From: SIG452 sp045638525 | GTDB lineage: Bacteria; Bacillota; Clostridia; UMGS1840 | DNA length: 64,000 bases | Assembly (NCBI GenBank): GCA_045638525.1 | Contig: JAZUBQ010000017.1 | Coordinates: forward strand, 1-64,000 | Direction of reading: 5' to 3' | Shown: positions 49,986-58,853 of the stretch, one piece after another | How the letters are laid out: every line of letters begins with the position of its first letter | How positions within the stretch are numbered: position 1 is the first letter of the stretch | Notes under the pieces: model-generated | Database searches by the model: none | Told to the model about the DNA's origin: nothing | What the model saw: the letters and a program-made list of their open reading frames with translations, nothing else | Program-made: the position numbers and the translations under genes

Positions 49986-51854
49986 ATGTTACCCGTTCCA
50001 GTAAAAAAGACAATTTCCATGGTATTATCCCTTTGTATGTTGTTTGGCATAACGGCTTTGGCAACAGAACCGCAAACGAATTCAGTTTCCCTTACAGAAT
50101 ACAGTAACTATGAAGTTTTTATCATGTATCGCGACGGCACCTTTGATGTTTTGAACTATGAAACTGCAGATGCCCTCGCAACAGGACTGGAAAAAATCGC
50201 GGCGGATGAAACCATCACATTGTATCAGCCAAACTATGCTTACAAAGCGTCTTCTTTGTTGGCAGATGATGCACTTGCGGCAAAACAATGGGCACTTTAC
50301 AATGACGGAAGCTTTCATATGGAAGAACAACGAAATGAGTTCCCCGTGTTTGATATGCCTTTTGGTGATGTGAAATTGCCCGGACAATGGCGGGCTCCCG
50401 ATTATTTCGGACAACCGGGCGGAACTTACAGACGATATGCCTATTATGGCAAAAACACAAGTGTAACTGCAAAAGAGGGAATTGACATCAACCTTCAGAC
50501 AGCATGGGAACGCTATAGTGACAGCGGCAAAGAAGTGATTGTTGCTATGGTTGATACCGGCATTGATTATACTCACGAGGATCTTAGCGGAAATCTCTGG
50601 ACCAATCGTGATGAAATTGCAGGAAACGGCGTGGATGATGACGCAAACGGATATATCGACGATGTTTATGGTTGGAATTTTTATCATAATTCCAACAAAA
50701 TATATACCGGCAGCGAAGATGACCACGGCACACACGGCGCAGGCACGATAATAGCAAGTGCAAACAACCAAAAAGGGATTGCAGGCATCGCCCAAAGTGA
50801 CAACATTAAGGTGATGAGTGTGAAAGCACTGGGTGGCCGTGACGGTGCAGGTTCAACCGCATCGGTGATTCAGGCGATTCAGTATGCCGAGGCAAACGGT
50901 GCATCTGTCTGTAATTTGAGTCTGGGTGCCGACTATCACGACCAAGCACTCTATCAGACGATTGCAAATTCCAATATGCTCTTTGTGGTAGCTGCAGGGA
51001 ATAACGGTCAGAATACTGACCAAAGACCGTCCTATCCGGCTTCTTATGATTTGAAAAACTTAATTTCCGTGGGCAACCTAAATTATGACGGAACCCTGCA
51101 CTACAGTTCAAACTATGGTGCAAACACGGTTGATATTGCGGCTCCCGGTTCTTACATTTTAAGCACCACAACAAACAACGGATACAGCTATATGACAGGA
51201 ACCTCTATGGCTGCCCCCTTTGTTTCGGGTGCTGCGGCACTGGTAGCTTCTCATTCTGCCGATGTTACCCTTTGCGATGTGAAAGAAATTCTTCTTTCTT
51301 CGGCAACAAAATCAGACGCACTAAGCGGTGCCGTTGCAACGGGTGGTATGCTCAATGTCGGGAACGCCTTAACCTTTGACCTTAACAACTTATCCGGTGA
51401 AAAATGGGAAGAAAAAACTCCATATGTTTACACGGGAAATGCACCGCAGATTGCGGCACAGATTGTCAACCGGAGAAACAAAAGCTATTTGTGGGTTCAG
51501 TTTTATGATGAAGATGGCGATATTGTAACCGCAAACTATGCAGTCGGTGAACTGACTGCCGGGGATTTTAACAGTGGCAAAAGCACAAATGCAGTCAAAC
51601 TGAACGAAAGCGGTGTTGTTACCTATGAAGCATCGGTCGGAACATACACATTCTATGCACTGGATGCAAAGGGAAACGAAACGGTAAAAGTAGTCAAAAT
51701 CACAGAAACCAAGAACAGACAAAACGGTGGCGGATGGCAATCCGGAATGCCGGGGTTTGGATATGGGATTCCGAATCCGGCAGATCTGTGGTTTGAAGAA
51801 ATCATGGGCATAAGCTTTGACGCCATTTTTGATTATATCAGACAATTCAGATAA
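49986..51854 (+). CDS. Secreted subtilisin-like serine protease (S8)
   Basis: The 622-residue protein has a signal peptide (ISMVLSLCMLFGITALA). An I9-like propeptide region covers about 35-95. The catalytic domain has Asp in VAMVDTGIDYTHEDL near 190, His in DDHGTHGAGTI near 248 and Ser in GTSMAAPFVSG near 407, plus oxyanion Asn in VVAAGNNGQ. The last 150 residues (YVYTGNAPQIAAQIVNRRNK onward) form an extra beta domain, ending without an LPxTG anchor. It leads the CotH/VTC gene group, 53 bases before the next gene, and may process those surface proteins. Confidence 0.93.
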   Translation: MLPVPVKKTISMVLSLCMLFGITALATEPQTNSVSLTEYSNYEVFIMYRDGTFDVLNYETADALATGLEKIAADETITLYQPNYAYKASSLLADDALAAKQWALYNDGSFHMEEQRNEFPVFDMPFGDVKLPGQWRAPDYFGQPGGTYRRYAYYGKNTSVTAKEGIDINLQTAWERYSDSGKEVIVAMVDTGIDYTHEDLSGNLWTNRDEIAGNGVDDDANGYIDDVYGWNFYHNSNKIYTGSEDDHGTHGAGTIIASANNQKGIAGIAQSDNIKVMSVKALGGRDGAGSTASVIQAIQYAEANGASVCNLSLGADYHDQALYQTIANSNMLFVVAAGNNGQNTDQRPSYPASYDLKNLISVGNLNYDGTLHYSSNYGANTVDIAAPGSYILSTTTNNGYSYMTGTSMAAPFVSGAAALVASHSADVTLCDVKEILLSSATKSDALSGAVATGGMLNVGNALTFDLNNLSGEKWEEKTPYVYTGNAPQIAAQIVNRRNKSYLWVQFYDEDGDIVTANYAVGELTAGDFNSGKSTNAVKLNESGVVTYEASVGTYTFYALDAKGNETVKVVKITETKNRQNGGGWQSGMPGFGYGIPNPADLWFEEIMGISFDAIFDYIRQFR

Positions 51855-51907
51855 ATGTATCTGTTGGTATATCCATTCATTTCATAGCAGATGGAGGTGA
51901 TAACACG

Positions 51908-52573
51908 ATGAAATTCAGACATGAATATAAGCATCAAATCAATTTATCCGACATATTTGGTCTTACAACCAGGCTTTCGGCAATCTGCAAACACGACCCG
52001 AACGCAGAAGCAGACGGCACCTATTTTGTCAAAAGCCTGTATTTTGACAATTATATGGACAAAGCACTCCGTGAAAAAATTGACGGGGTCAACAAACGGG
52101 AAAAGTTTCGGATTCGCTACTACGGCACCGATACTTCCTTCATCCGTTTGGAGAAAAAAAGTAAACTGAACGGACTTTGCAACAAAGAAAGCTGTCAGAT
52201 TATGGCAGAAGAATGTCAAAAAATAATTGACGGCAATCTTGAGTTTATGAAAGACAGCCCCCACGAACTAATGCGGGAGCTGTATGCAAAAATGAAATAT
52301 CAGCTGTTAAAACCAAAATGCATTGTGGCATACACCCGTGAAAGCTTTGTGTATCCACCCGGCAATGTGAGAGTAACGCTGGATAGGAACATCTCGGGCA
52401 GTAACCATGTAAAAGAATTTTTAAATCCCGATTTGTCATTTTTGCAAACGTATCAAAGCTCCATTCTGGAAGTAAAATGGGATGAATATCTTCCCGAAAT
52501 TATCCGTGACTGTGTGCAGGTACGCTCCAGAAAAAGTGCCGCCTTCTCAAAATATGCAGCAGTCAGAATCTAA
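51908..52573 (+). CDS. VTC-domain polyphosphate polymerase
   Basis: The 221-residue protein MKFRHEYKHQINLSDIFGLT has the triphosphate-tunnel VTC fold. Basic strands include YFVKSLYFDNYMDKALREKIDG, REKFRIRYYG, FIRLEKKSKLNG and CIVAYTRESFVYP, and the late ILEVKWDEYLPEII carries the acidic metal ligand. VTC enzymes make polyphosphate from ATP. The protein is soluble, but the next gene encodes the membrane DUF4956 partner often found with it. AGGTG precedes the ATG. Confidence 0.88.
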   Translation: MKFRHEYKHQINLSDIFGLTTRLSAICKHDPNAEADGTYFVKSLYFDNYMDKALREKIDGVNKREKFRIRYYGTDTSFIRLEKKSKLNGLCNKESCQIMAEECQKIIDGNLEFMKDSPHELMRELYAKMKYQLLKPKCIVAYTRESFVYPPGNVRVTLDRNISGSNHVKEFLNPDLSFLQTYQSSILEVKWDEYLPEIIRDCVQVRSRKSAAFSKYAAVRI

Positions 52574-52599
52574 CTCTTTGAAACGAAAGGAACAAAATC

Positions 52600-53271
52600 A
52601 TGACTTTTTCAGATGTATTTAAATCAAGCTTTTTATCCAATATCAACGCTTTTTCAACCGTAGATGTGCTGTTGGCACTGGGTCTGTCCTTTGTGCTTGG
52701 CCTCTTTATTTTTCTGGTTTATAAAAAAACCTACCAGGGTGTAATGTATTCCGATTCTTTTGGGGTTTCATTGATTGCAATGTCTATGATTACCAGTTTG
52801 GTTATCATTGCCGTAACCTCCAATGTTGTGCTGTCCCTCGGTATGGTTGGTGCACTCTCAATCGTACGTTTCAGAACCGCTATCAAAGAACCTATGGATA
52901 TCGCTTTCTTGTTCTGGTCCATTGCAGTTGGGATTGTATTGGGCGCAGGATTGCTTCCTCTGGCGCTGATTGGTTCTGTGATAATCGGTATCATCATTGT
53001 GGTATTCTCCACCAGAAAACTGGGCGACACTCCCTATATTTTAGTGGTAAACTGTGAAGATGCTGCGACAGAAACCGCAGTGAGCGCTCTTTTGAAAGAA
53101 GATGCGAAAAAAAGCCTCTTAAAATCCAAAGCAGTCAACAAATTAGGCGTGGAACTTACTTATGAAGTGCGTATCCAGAAAGACAGCACCGAATTTGTTA
53201 ACAAAATTTCCGACACCACGGGAGTCAGCAATGCAGTTTTGGTTTCCTATAACGGTGAGTATATGGCCTAA
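52600..53271 (+). CDS. DUF4956 membrane protein
   Basis: The 223-residue protein has about four membrane helices in its first 145 residues (VLLALGLSFVLGLFIFLVYK, then SLIAMSMITSLVIIAVTSNV). The typical SLGMVGALSIVRFRTAIKEPMDIAFLFWSIAVG motif and a cytoplasmic C-terminal alpha-beta domain follow. It is usually found next to VTC polymerases and CotH proteins. Function not established; a membrane partner of the polymerase is plausible. Confidence 0.88.
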   Translation: MTFSDVFKSSFLSNINAFSTVDVLLALGLSFVLGLFIFLVYKKTYQGVMYSDSFGVSLIAMSMITSLVIIAVTSNVVLSLGMVGALSIVRFRTAIKEPMDIAFLFWSIAVGIVLGAGLLPLALIGSVIIGIIIVVFSTRKLGDTPYILVVNCEDAATETAVSALLKEDAKKSLLKSKAVNKLGVELTYEVRIQKDSTEFVNKISDTTGVSNAVLVSYNGEYMA

Positions 53272-53290
53272 TCGGGAAAGGAGAATTGTT

Positions 53291-53827
53291 GTGCAAAAAA
53301 AAGTAATTCCCATGTTTTTGGTGCTGTGCTTATTGACTGTCACCATTGCAATGGCGGCAAACTCTGTATCTGCACCATCGGCACCCCGGATGCCGTCCGG
53401 CGGTATGGAAAGCAAAAATGCTCCTCAGATGCCCGAGGATTTCGATCCTTCCAAAATGCCTGAGGATTTTGACCCTTCCAAAATGCCCACAACAGGCAAC
53501 GCACAAAATCCGATGCCAAACACCGCGGAACGTCCTGCAACCAATCAAGCAGAACCGGCAAGTCCCGATGCCAATCAGGAAGCAATCACACACGCTTCCC
53601 AAGCATCGTCTGCAAATCAGGCACCCCAAACGCAACCGAACCGTGAAAATTCGCAGTTTGGCGGCGGATTCGGCGGTATGGGTGGCTGGAATATGCAAGC
53701 GGAACAACCGGAACAGCCAACCGGGTTTTTAGGATTTTTAAAAACCTATCTGACTCCTGTTATCTCTGTGATTCTTTTAGCATTGGCGTTTGTGTTTGTA
53801 GGTTGCTATAAACGAAAGAACTATTAA
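53291..53827 (+). CDS. Met-Pro-rich single-pass surface protein
   Basis: The 178-residue product starts at a GTG (VQKKVIPMFLVLCLLTVTIA, a signal peptide) with GGAG eight bases upstream. It has tandem MPEDFDPSK units near 45-62, an Asn/Gln/Ala-rich low-complexity middle, a GGGFGGMGGWNMQ segment, and a C-terminal membrane helix (LTPVISVILLALAFVFVGCY) with a short basic tail. The same MPEDFDPSKMP and GGFGGMGG text recurs in the CotH protein encoded 19 bases downstream. I recognise no family; it may be an acidic surface substrate or scaffold. Confidence 0.75.
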   Translation: MQKKVIPMFLVLCLLTVTIAMAANSVSAPSAPRMPSGGMESKNAPQMPEDFDPSKMPEDFDPSKMPTTGNAQNPMPNTAERPATNQAEPASPDANQEAITHASQASSANQAPQTQPNRENSQFGGGFGGMGGWNMQAEQPEQPTGFLGFLKTYLTPVISVILLALAFVFVGCYKRKNY

Positions 53828-53846
53828 CACGGAAAGGAGATTTCCT

Positions 53847-55475
53847 GTGATTTCAAATAAGTACATTTCACAAATAACTCTTGTGCTTGTTTTGGTTGTT
53901 CTCATTTTGTGTATTCTGGCAATGACCTGTTATGACTCTTTGATTTCTTTCTGTAATCCCAAAGGGTACAGCATGGAATATCAGGATGTGTTATTTAACA
54001 AAGACCGGATTTTGGAAATTGACATCCATATGGAAGATGGCAAATGGGAAGAAATGCTTCAAAATGCAAGGCAGGAAGTTTACTATGAATGTGATGTTAC
54101 CATAAACGGAACCACCTTTCATCAGGTGGGAATCCGTCCCAAGGGCAACACCAGCCTTTCCTCCATTGCATCGGATCCCAATAACAACCGCTACAGCTTT
54201 AAATTGGAATTTGACCAGTTTGTGGAAGGTCAGACCTGCTTCGGACTGGACAAACTGGTGTTAAACAACAGCTATGCGGACACCACCAATATGAAAGAAT
54301 CCATCATCTATGATATGTTTGAATTTTTAGATGCGGATGCTTCCTTGTATCACTATTCAAAAATTTCGGTCAACGGAACCTATTGGGGTGTGTATCTGGC
54401 ATTGGAAGCGGTGGAAGAAAGCTTTATGCTGCGTAACTACGGCATGGAAAAAGGTTTCTTATATAAACCCGACAGCATGAATATGAACCGGGACACCAAA
54501 AACAGCCGGGACAAAGCACAAGGCAACGGATTCCCCCAACCTCCCGAAGGTTTTGCAATGCCTGATTTCCGGGATTTCGACCCTTCCAAAATGCCCGATT
54601 TCGGGAATATGGAAAATTTTAAAATGCCGGAAGATTTTGATATGTCCAAAATGCCCGATTTTGGGAATTTCGGCAATCGGGAAGGTGGCGAAAAGTCCAA
54701 CCGTGGCGGATTTGGCGGTATGGGCGGCGGCAGCAACCTAAACTATTCCGATGACAATTTAGACAGTTATTCCACCATCTGGAATTCTCAGGTGAATGAC
54801 AGCTCGGACACGGACCACAAACGAGTGGTGGAAGCGTTAAAAAATGTTCACAGCCAAAACGAAATTGAAAAATATATTGACGTAGAACAGGTATTAAAAT
54901 ATATGGCAGTGCATAACTTTGCCGTAAACGATGACAGCCTGAGCGGTTCCATGGCACATAACTACTATTTATACGAAGCAAACGGACAAATCAGCATCCT
55001 TCCCTGGGACTACAATTTATCTTTGGGCGGTATGCACGGAGGTGGCTCCACCAGCGTCATTAACGACCCCATTGATGACGATTGGAGAGGAACTAAACTG
55101 TTTGATTTTGTGTTGGATAACGAAGAATATAAAGCCCGTTATCACGAGTATTATCAGAAGCTGGTGGACGAATATTGCTTCGGCGGCGGCTTTGATGCAA
55201 CTTACGAAAGAATCCGTTCGCAGATTGACTCTCTGGTGGAAACTGACCCCAACAGTATGTACACTTACGAAGAATATCAACACGGTGCAGAAGTGTTATA
55301 TCAAGTGATTATGCGTCGTGCCGAAAGTGTGAAAGGACAGTTGGAAGGAAAAATTCCTGCAACTTCTCAGGGACAAAGTGAGGATTCTTCCGCTTTGGTG
55401 GATGCATCTGATCTGAATCTGTCTGATTTGGGACAGTTTATGATGGGCGGTTTTGGCAGATGGCAGGGAATGTAG
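53847..55475 (+). CDS. CotH-family kinase-like surface protein
   Basis: The 542-residue protein has an N-terminal signal anchor (LVLVLVVLILCILAMTCYDS). The CotH kinase fold has VGIRPKGNTSLSS, YSFKLEFDQFVEGQTCFGLDKLVLNN, the GTYWGVYLALEAVEE motif and the metal-binding ISILPWDYNLSLGGM near 390. A Met/Asp/Pro-rich insert (about 230-295, with FDPSKMPDFGNME and RGGFGGMGGG) interrupts the domain. CotH proteins phosphorylate spore-coat or surface proteins. The GTG start has AAGGAG upstream. It probably acts outside the membrane together with the VTC and DUF4956 proteins. Confidence 0.88.
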   Translation: MISNKYISQITLVLVLVVLILCILAMTCYDSLISFCNPKGYSMEYQDVLFNKDRILEIDIHMEDGKWEEMLQNARQEVYYECDVTINGTTFHQVGIRPKGNTSLSSIASDPNNNRYSFKLEFDQFVEGQTCFGLDKLVLNNSYADTTNMKESIIYDMFEFLDADASLYHYSKISVNGTYWGVYLALEAVEESFMLRNYGMEKGFLYKPDSMNMNRDTKNSRDKAQGNGFPQPPEGFAMPDFRDFDPSKMPDFGNMENFKMPEDFDMSKMPDFGNFGNREGGEKSNRGGFGGMGGGSNLNYSDDNLDSYSTIWNSQVNDSSDTDHKRVVEALKNVHSQNEIEKYIDVEQVLKYMAVHNFAVNDDSLSGSMAHNYYLYEANGQISILPWDYNLSLGGMHGGGSTSVINDPIDDDWRGTKLFDFVLDNEEYKARYHEYYQKLVDEYCFGGGFDATYERIRSQIDSLVETDPNSMYTYEEYQHGAEVLYQVIMRRAESVKGQLEGKIPATSQGQSEDSSALVDASDLNLSDLGQFMMGGFGRWQGM

Positions 55476-55489
55476 AAAACAGGCAAGAC

Positions 55490-55518
55490 TTTACTTTTTT
55501 AAAAAAATATGATATCAT
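55490..55518 (+). promoter_or_regulatory. Promoter of the two-component system
   Basis: TTTACT (55490-55495) and TATCAT (55513-55518) have 17-base spacing, just upstream of the response regulator. Confidence 0.65.
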
Positions 55519-55539
55519 AAGTGCAAGGCAGGTGATTGT

Positions 55540-56211
55540 ATGCGACTGTTGGTGGCAGAAGATGAAAAACATATCAACAAAACCTTAACCGAACGACTTA
55601 GCAAACTGGGATATACGGTGGATAGCTGTTTTGATGGAGAAGATGCATTATATTACATTGAAAACACCCGCTATGACGGGATTTTGCTGGATGTTATGAT
55701 GCCAAAGCTCAACGGCTTTGCCGTTCTGAAGCAAATTCGGGAGAAAAAAATTCTCACTCCCGTTTTGATGCTGACGGCAAAAGATTCCGACGAGGATATC
55801 ATTACGGGGCTGGATCTGGGTGCCAATGATTATCTCACAAAGCCGTTCTCCTTTGACGTGTTGTGTGCAAGAATCCGGGCTATGCTTCGTGTGAAAGAAA
55901 ATGTGACGGGAAATCTGCTTGAAATTGCGGATTTAAGCGTGGATACCACCACCAGAACGGTGAAACGCTCCGACTGCGTGATTGCCCTTTCCTCCAAGGA
56001 ATATGCGGTGCTGGAATATCTGATGCGCAACAAAGGAATCATCCTGTCCAAAGAAAAAATCGAAGAAAATATCCGAAATTATGATTACGAAGGCACCAGC
56101 GATGTGATTAAAGTGTATATCCATCATTTACGCAAAAAAATTGATGACAACTTCGAGAAAAAACTCCTGCATACCATCAAAAATGTGGGTTATGTCATAA
56201 GGGAAGAATAA
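55540..56211 (+). CDS. OmpR-family response regulator
   Basis: The 223-residue protein has a receiver domain (acidic AEDE, phosphoacceptor Asp51 in GILLDVMMPKLNG, Thr/Ala in LTAKDSD, Lys101 in DYLTKPFS). Its winged-helix output domain has LSSKEYAVLEYLMRNKG and IKVYIHHLRKKIDDNF. It lies one base before its histidine kinase. The nearest likely targets are the surface genes just upstream. Confidence 0.93.
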   Translation: MRLLVAEDEKHINKTLTERLSKLGYTVDSCFDGEDALYYIENTRYDGILLDVMMPKLNGFAVLKQIREKKILTPVLMLTAKDSDEDIITGLDLGANDYLTKPFSFDVLCARIRAMLRVKENVTGNLLEIADLSVDTTTRTVKRSDCVIALSSKEYAVLEYLMRNKGIILSKEKIEENIRNYDYEGTSDVIKVYIHHLRKKIDDNFEKKLLHTIKNVGYVIREE

Positions 56212-56212
56212 T

Positions 56213-57562
56213 ATGAAAAAAATCACTTCAATCAAAACAAGAATCACCATCTGGTACACATCCCTGATGTTTGTGCTGATTTTTGTGGTGCTGTCTTTGG
56301 TGGGCGGGCTTTCTTATCAGTTGTCCATTGACAGCGTTGAAAAAGATGTCATTCTGCAAGTGACACAGGTGACGGAAAAACTCTCAAAACGACAGCTGGA
56401 TGTATTCGAACTGGTTGACAACAAGGAAGAGTTTAAAAACGTTTCCATTTATGAAGCAGACGGAAAATACATTGTGGGACAGTACAGCTATGATGTGGGT
56501 TATATTCCCTTTACGGAAGGAATCCCAAGACGGGAGAGCATTGACGGAAAAGAATATATTGTGTATGACACCAAAACCCCATCGCCTCCGGGAATGCGGG
56601 GCGGATTCTGGATTCGGGGTGTCGAATCGGTCAACTCCACAATGCTCCTGGGTCGTTCCGCCATCGTGATTATGCTGATTCTGGTTCCGTTGATTCTGAT
56701 TCTGACAGCACTGGGTGGCTATTATATTACCAAACGTGCCTTCCGACCGGTCAACACCATTGCAAAAACTGCCAATGAAATTTCTTCGCAAAAAGATATT
56801 TCAAGAAGAATTGAGATCAAGCCGGGCACCACAGAAGATGAACTCTATCATCTTGCTCTCACCTTAAATCAGATGCTGGACCGAATTGAAACGCTGATTC
56901 TGCAAGAAAAACAGTTCACCTCGGATGCTTCTCACGAGCTGAGAACTCCCATCAGCGTAATTCTCACACAAGGGGAATATCTTTTGGATATTGCAAAAGA
57001 TGAAAAGGAAAGAGAACTTGCCCAAACCATTGTGGAAAAAGCAAAGCAAGTATCCAAGCTGGTATCCGGTCTGTTGCTCCTTGCCCGAATTGATGCAAAC
57101 AGACAAAAATTCAATAAAGAAACGGTCGATTTGGGAGTTCTTGTAGACATTGCCTTTAACAGCGTGAAAGAATTGGCAGAAAAAAAAGGCATCCGACTTT
57201 GTTCGGAGGTTGCCGAAGGAATCTTTGTGGAAGCTGATGAATCTCTGCTGTTAAGTGCCGTCACCAATTTAATCAGTAACGGCATCAAATATACCCAAGA
57301 GGGCGGTCAGGTTTCGGTTGTTGCTACCCGATGCAATCACAGAACCAAAATTGTTGTGACGGATGACGGAGTTGGCATTGACAAAGAACATCTGGAGCAT
57401 ATATGGACCCGTTTTTATCGGGTGGACGATGTGCGAAACGATGAATATTGCAGTAGCGGACTTGGTCTTTCTATGGTAAAAAGTATTGTTACGCTTCACG
57501 GCGGTAGTGTTACTGTCAAAAGTAAACCCGGTTTGGGAAGTGAATTTACCATCCTTATCTAA
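56213..57562 (+). CDS. Sensor histidine kinase
   Basis: The 449-residue membrane kinase has two membrane helices (YTSLMFVLIFVVLSLVGG near 15-35 and IVIMLILVPLILILTALGGY near 150-170). They flank an external sensor of about 115 residues. A HAMP linker follows, then the H box SDASHELRTPISVIL near 240, N box NLISNGIKYTQ, G1 DDGVGIDKEHLEHIWTRFYR and G2 GLGLSMVKSI. It partners the regulator directly upstream. The stimulus is unknown. Confidence 0.93.
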   Translation: MKKITSIKTRITIWYTSLMFVLIFVVLSLVGGLSYQLSIDSVEKDVILQVTQVTEKLSKRQLDVFELVDNKEEFKNVSIYEADGKYIVGQYSYDVGYIPFTEGIPRRESIDGKEYIVYDTKTPSPPGMRGGFWIRGVESVNSTMLLGRSAIVIMLILVPLILILTALGGYYITKRAFRPVNTIAKTANEISSQKDISRRIEIKPGTTEDELYHLALTLNQMLDRIETLILQEKQFTSDASHELRTPISVILTQGEYLLDIAKDEKERELAQTIVEKAKQVSKLVSGLLLLARIDANRQKFNKETVDLGVLVDIAFNSVKELAEKKGIRLCSEVAEGIFVEADESLLLSAVTNLISNGIKYTQEGGQVSVVATRCNHRTKIVVTDDGVGIDKEHLEHIWTRFYRVDDVRNDEYCSSGLGLSMVKSIVTLHGGSVTVKSKPGLGSEFTILI

Positions 57563-57570
57563 TCTAAAAA

Positions 57571-57610
57571 AATGGTGCGGTTTTCCTCAAGAAAACCACA
57601 CCATTTTTTA
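57571..57610 (+). terminator. Terminator of the two-component system
   Basis: The stem AATGGTGCGGTTTTC with GAAAACCACACCATT (one mismatch) and a T-rich tail. It may also serve the convergent gene ending at 57639. Confidence 0.9.
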
Positions 57611-57638
57611 TTTTTTAAGGTTGGAAAATCCGGAACAA

Positions 57639-58382
57639 TTATTGTACCAATTCGCCCTGTGTGTTAATGTAGGCTGTTGTTCCGTTCACGGTGACAGCAA
57701 CCAGACCATTGGAATAATTTAAGGATGTAAACTCATAGGGAACTTCGTTCACAAGATTTCCTTGGGTATCAATGCTGTACCATACGCCGTTGAGTTTTGC
57801 CAGTCCGTATCCGTTGGCAAATTCGGTAGCATCGGTAAACTGAACCGGAGTTACCCATTCTTTCCATTCATTGAGATAACCATACATTCCTGCAACTTTA
57901 TAGGGAGTTAATGCGGTGGAAGTGGCAGTGGATAAGGTCATCTGGTAAGCAACCTGATTGGTACCCAAAGTTACGATGCGGTTTGCACCGTCCCATTCTA
58001 CGGAGATGCCAAAAGCTTCCGAAATCGCACGAACGGGAACTAAGGTTCTGGAGTTCACAATACAAGCAGGACTGTCTAACGCAACGGGAGCATAGTTCAC
58101 ATACATGGTGGGACTACCGATGGTTAACTGCACGATGGTGGAATTTCTCATGGAAGTAACGGTCTGAGTTTCTCCATTCCATTCTACCGATGCACCTAAT
58201 GCTTCAAAAATCGCACGTAAGGGAACCATAGTTCTGGAATTGATTATCTGAGGGGGTACATCGAACGCAATTTCGGTGGTTCGCAGGAAAACACGAATGG
58301 GAGATGCTGCCGTTACGGTAAAGGCAGTGGTTAAAAGTAACACAGCAAGTACCAGACTTGCCACACGTTTTAGCTGTTTCAT
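57639..58382 (-). CDS. Secreted stalk-domain protein with short WG-like tail
   Basis: The 247-residue product has a signal peptide (ASLVLAVLLLTTAFTVTAA). A copper-amine-oxidase N-terminal domain follows (INSRTMVPLRAIFEALGASV and VNSRTLVPVRAISEAFGISV). Only a few degenerate WG-like units then appear (YGYLNEWKEWVTPVQFTDA) before a stop. It is a close paralogue of 20403-21932 but lacks the long repeat array, so it may be a shortened version. The start at 58382 is taken from that paralogue. Confidence 0.82.
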   Translation of the reverse strand: MKQLKRVASLVLAVLLLTTAFTVTAASPIRVFLRTTEIAFDVPPQIINSRTMVPLRAIFEALGASVEWNGETQTVTSMRNSTIVQLTIGSPTMYVNYAPVALDSPACIVNSRTLVPVRAISEAFGISVEWDGANRIVTLGTNQVAYQMTLSTATSTALTPYKVAGMYGYLNEWKEWVTPVQFTDATEFANGYGLAKLNGVWYSIDTQGNLVNEVPYEFTSLNYSNGLVAVTVNGTTAYINTQGELVQ

Positions 58383-58429
58383 TGTTGTTGCCATCCTTTT
58401 TTATATTTTTATAAGATATATTTTTTTAT

Positions 58430-58458
58430 ATTATACTATTTTTGAAAAGTTTTGTCAA
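58430..58458 (-). promoter_or_regulatory. Consensus promoter of the stalk/WG gene
   Basis: On the minus strand a perfect TTGACA (58453-58458) and perfect TATAAT (58430-58435) have 17-base spacing. Confidence 0.88.
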
Positions 58459-58490
58459 TAAAAATATGATGTTTTGGGATGCCCGAACAA

Positions 58491-58516
58491 CGGGCGATTC
58501 GTGAATCGCCCCTACG
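58491..58516. repeat. GGGCGATTCGTGAATCGCCC palindromic repeat
   Basis: A perfect palindrome GGCGATTCGTGAATCGCC-type unit followed by CCTACG. It belongs to the same family as 33312-33332 and 46449-46476. Confidence 0.82.
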
Positions 58517-58572
58517 ATTTGATTTTCCGACAGAATTAGCATTTCATAAAATTTAGAAATCCTATATCCAAC

Positions 58573-58612
58573 AAAAAAGACGAAACTCTTCCGGGAAGAA
58601 TTTCGTCTTTTT
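58573..58612. terminator. Orphan terminator-like hairpin
   Basis: AAAAAAGACGAAACTCTTCC pairs with GAAGAATTTCGTCTTTTT. T runs occur on both strands. It may end fucI transcription (minus strand) about 240 bases downstream of its stop. It shares its stem with terminators of ddh and purC. Confidence 0.7.
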
Positions 58613-58668
58613 CTATTTCCTAATTTTAGTGTAAGGTAAAGAAAAATGAAAATCAAATAGGGAATGTG

Positions 58669-58824
58669 AACCCGAAGCTGTATATGTTATACTGCGAGGG
58701 TGAACAGAATCCGTTATGCGCAATTTTTCAATCCCTTATCCCATACAATGGGGTGAAGAAAAATGGATACAAGCTGCATCAACTAAACCCGAGGCAATAC
58801 AAAATGTATGCCGAGTGGTGCAGT
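58669..58824. repeat. Two divergent CCCGAAGC-type repeat units
   Basis: Units at 58669-58704 (AACCCGAAGCTGTATATGTT...) and 58784-58824 (AAACCCGAGGCAATAC, then GTATGCCGAGTGGTG) share the order CCCGAAGC, short palindromic arms, then a GCGAG/CGAGTGGTG tail with copies at 38288 and 61985. Confidence 0.6.
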
Positions 58825-58853
58825 TGGTGCGGATGGTGCCATTTTTCAAGCCC

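Larger units (their letters stand above)
58395..58853. other. Intergenic region with promoter, terminator and repeats
   Basis: No gene is supported. It holds the promoter of the stalk gene, a GGGCGATTCG palindrome at 58491-58516, an orphan terminator-like hairpin at 58573-58612 and two divergent copies of the CCCGAAGC repeat (58669 and 58784). Short frames here read through repeats. Confidence 0.7.

Noticed and set aside
53162..53290. Longer form of the Met-Pro-rich protein starting inside DUF4956
   Set aside because: This part overlaps the DUF4956 gene in another frame; the GTG at 53291 has a good ribosome site and begins a signal peptide.
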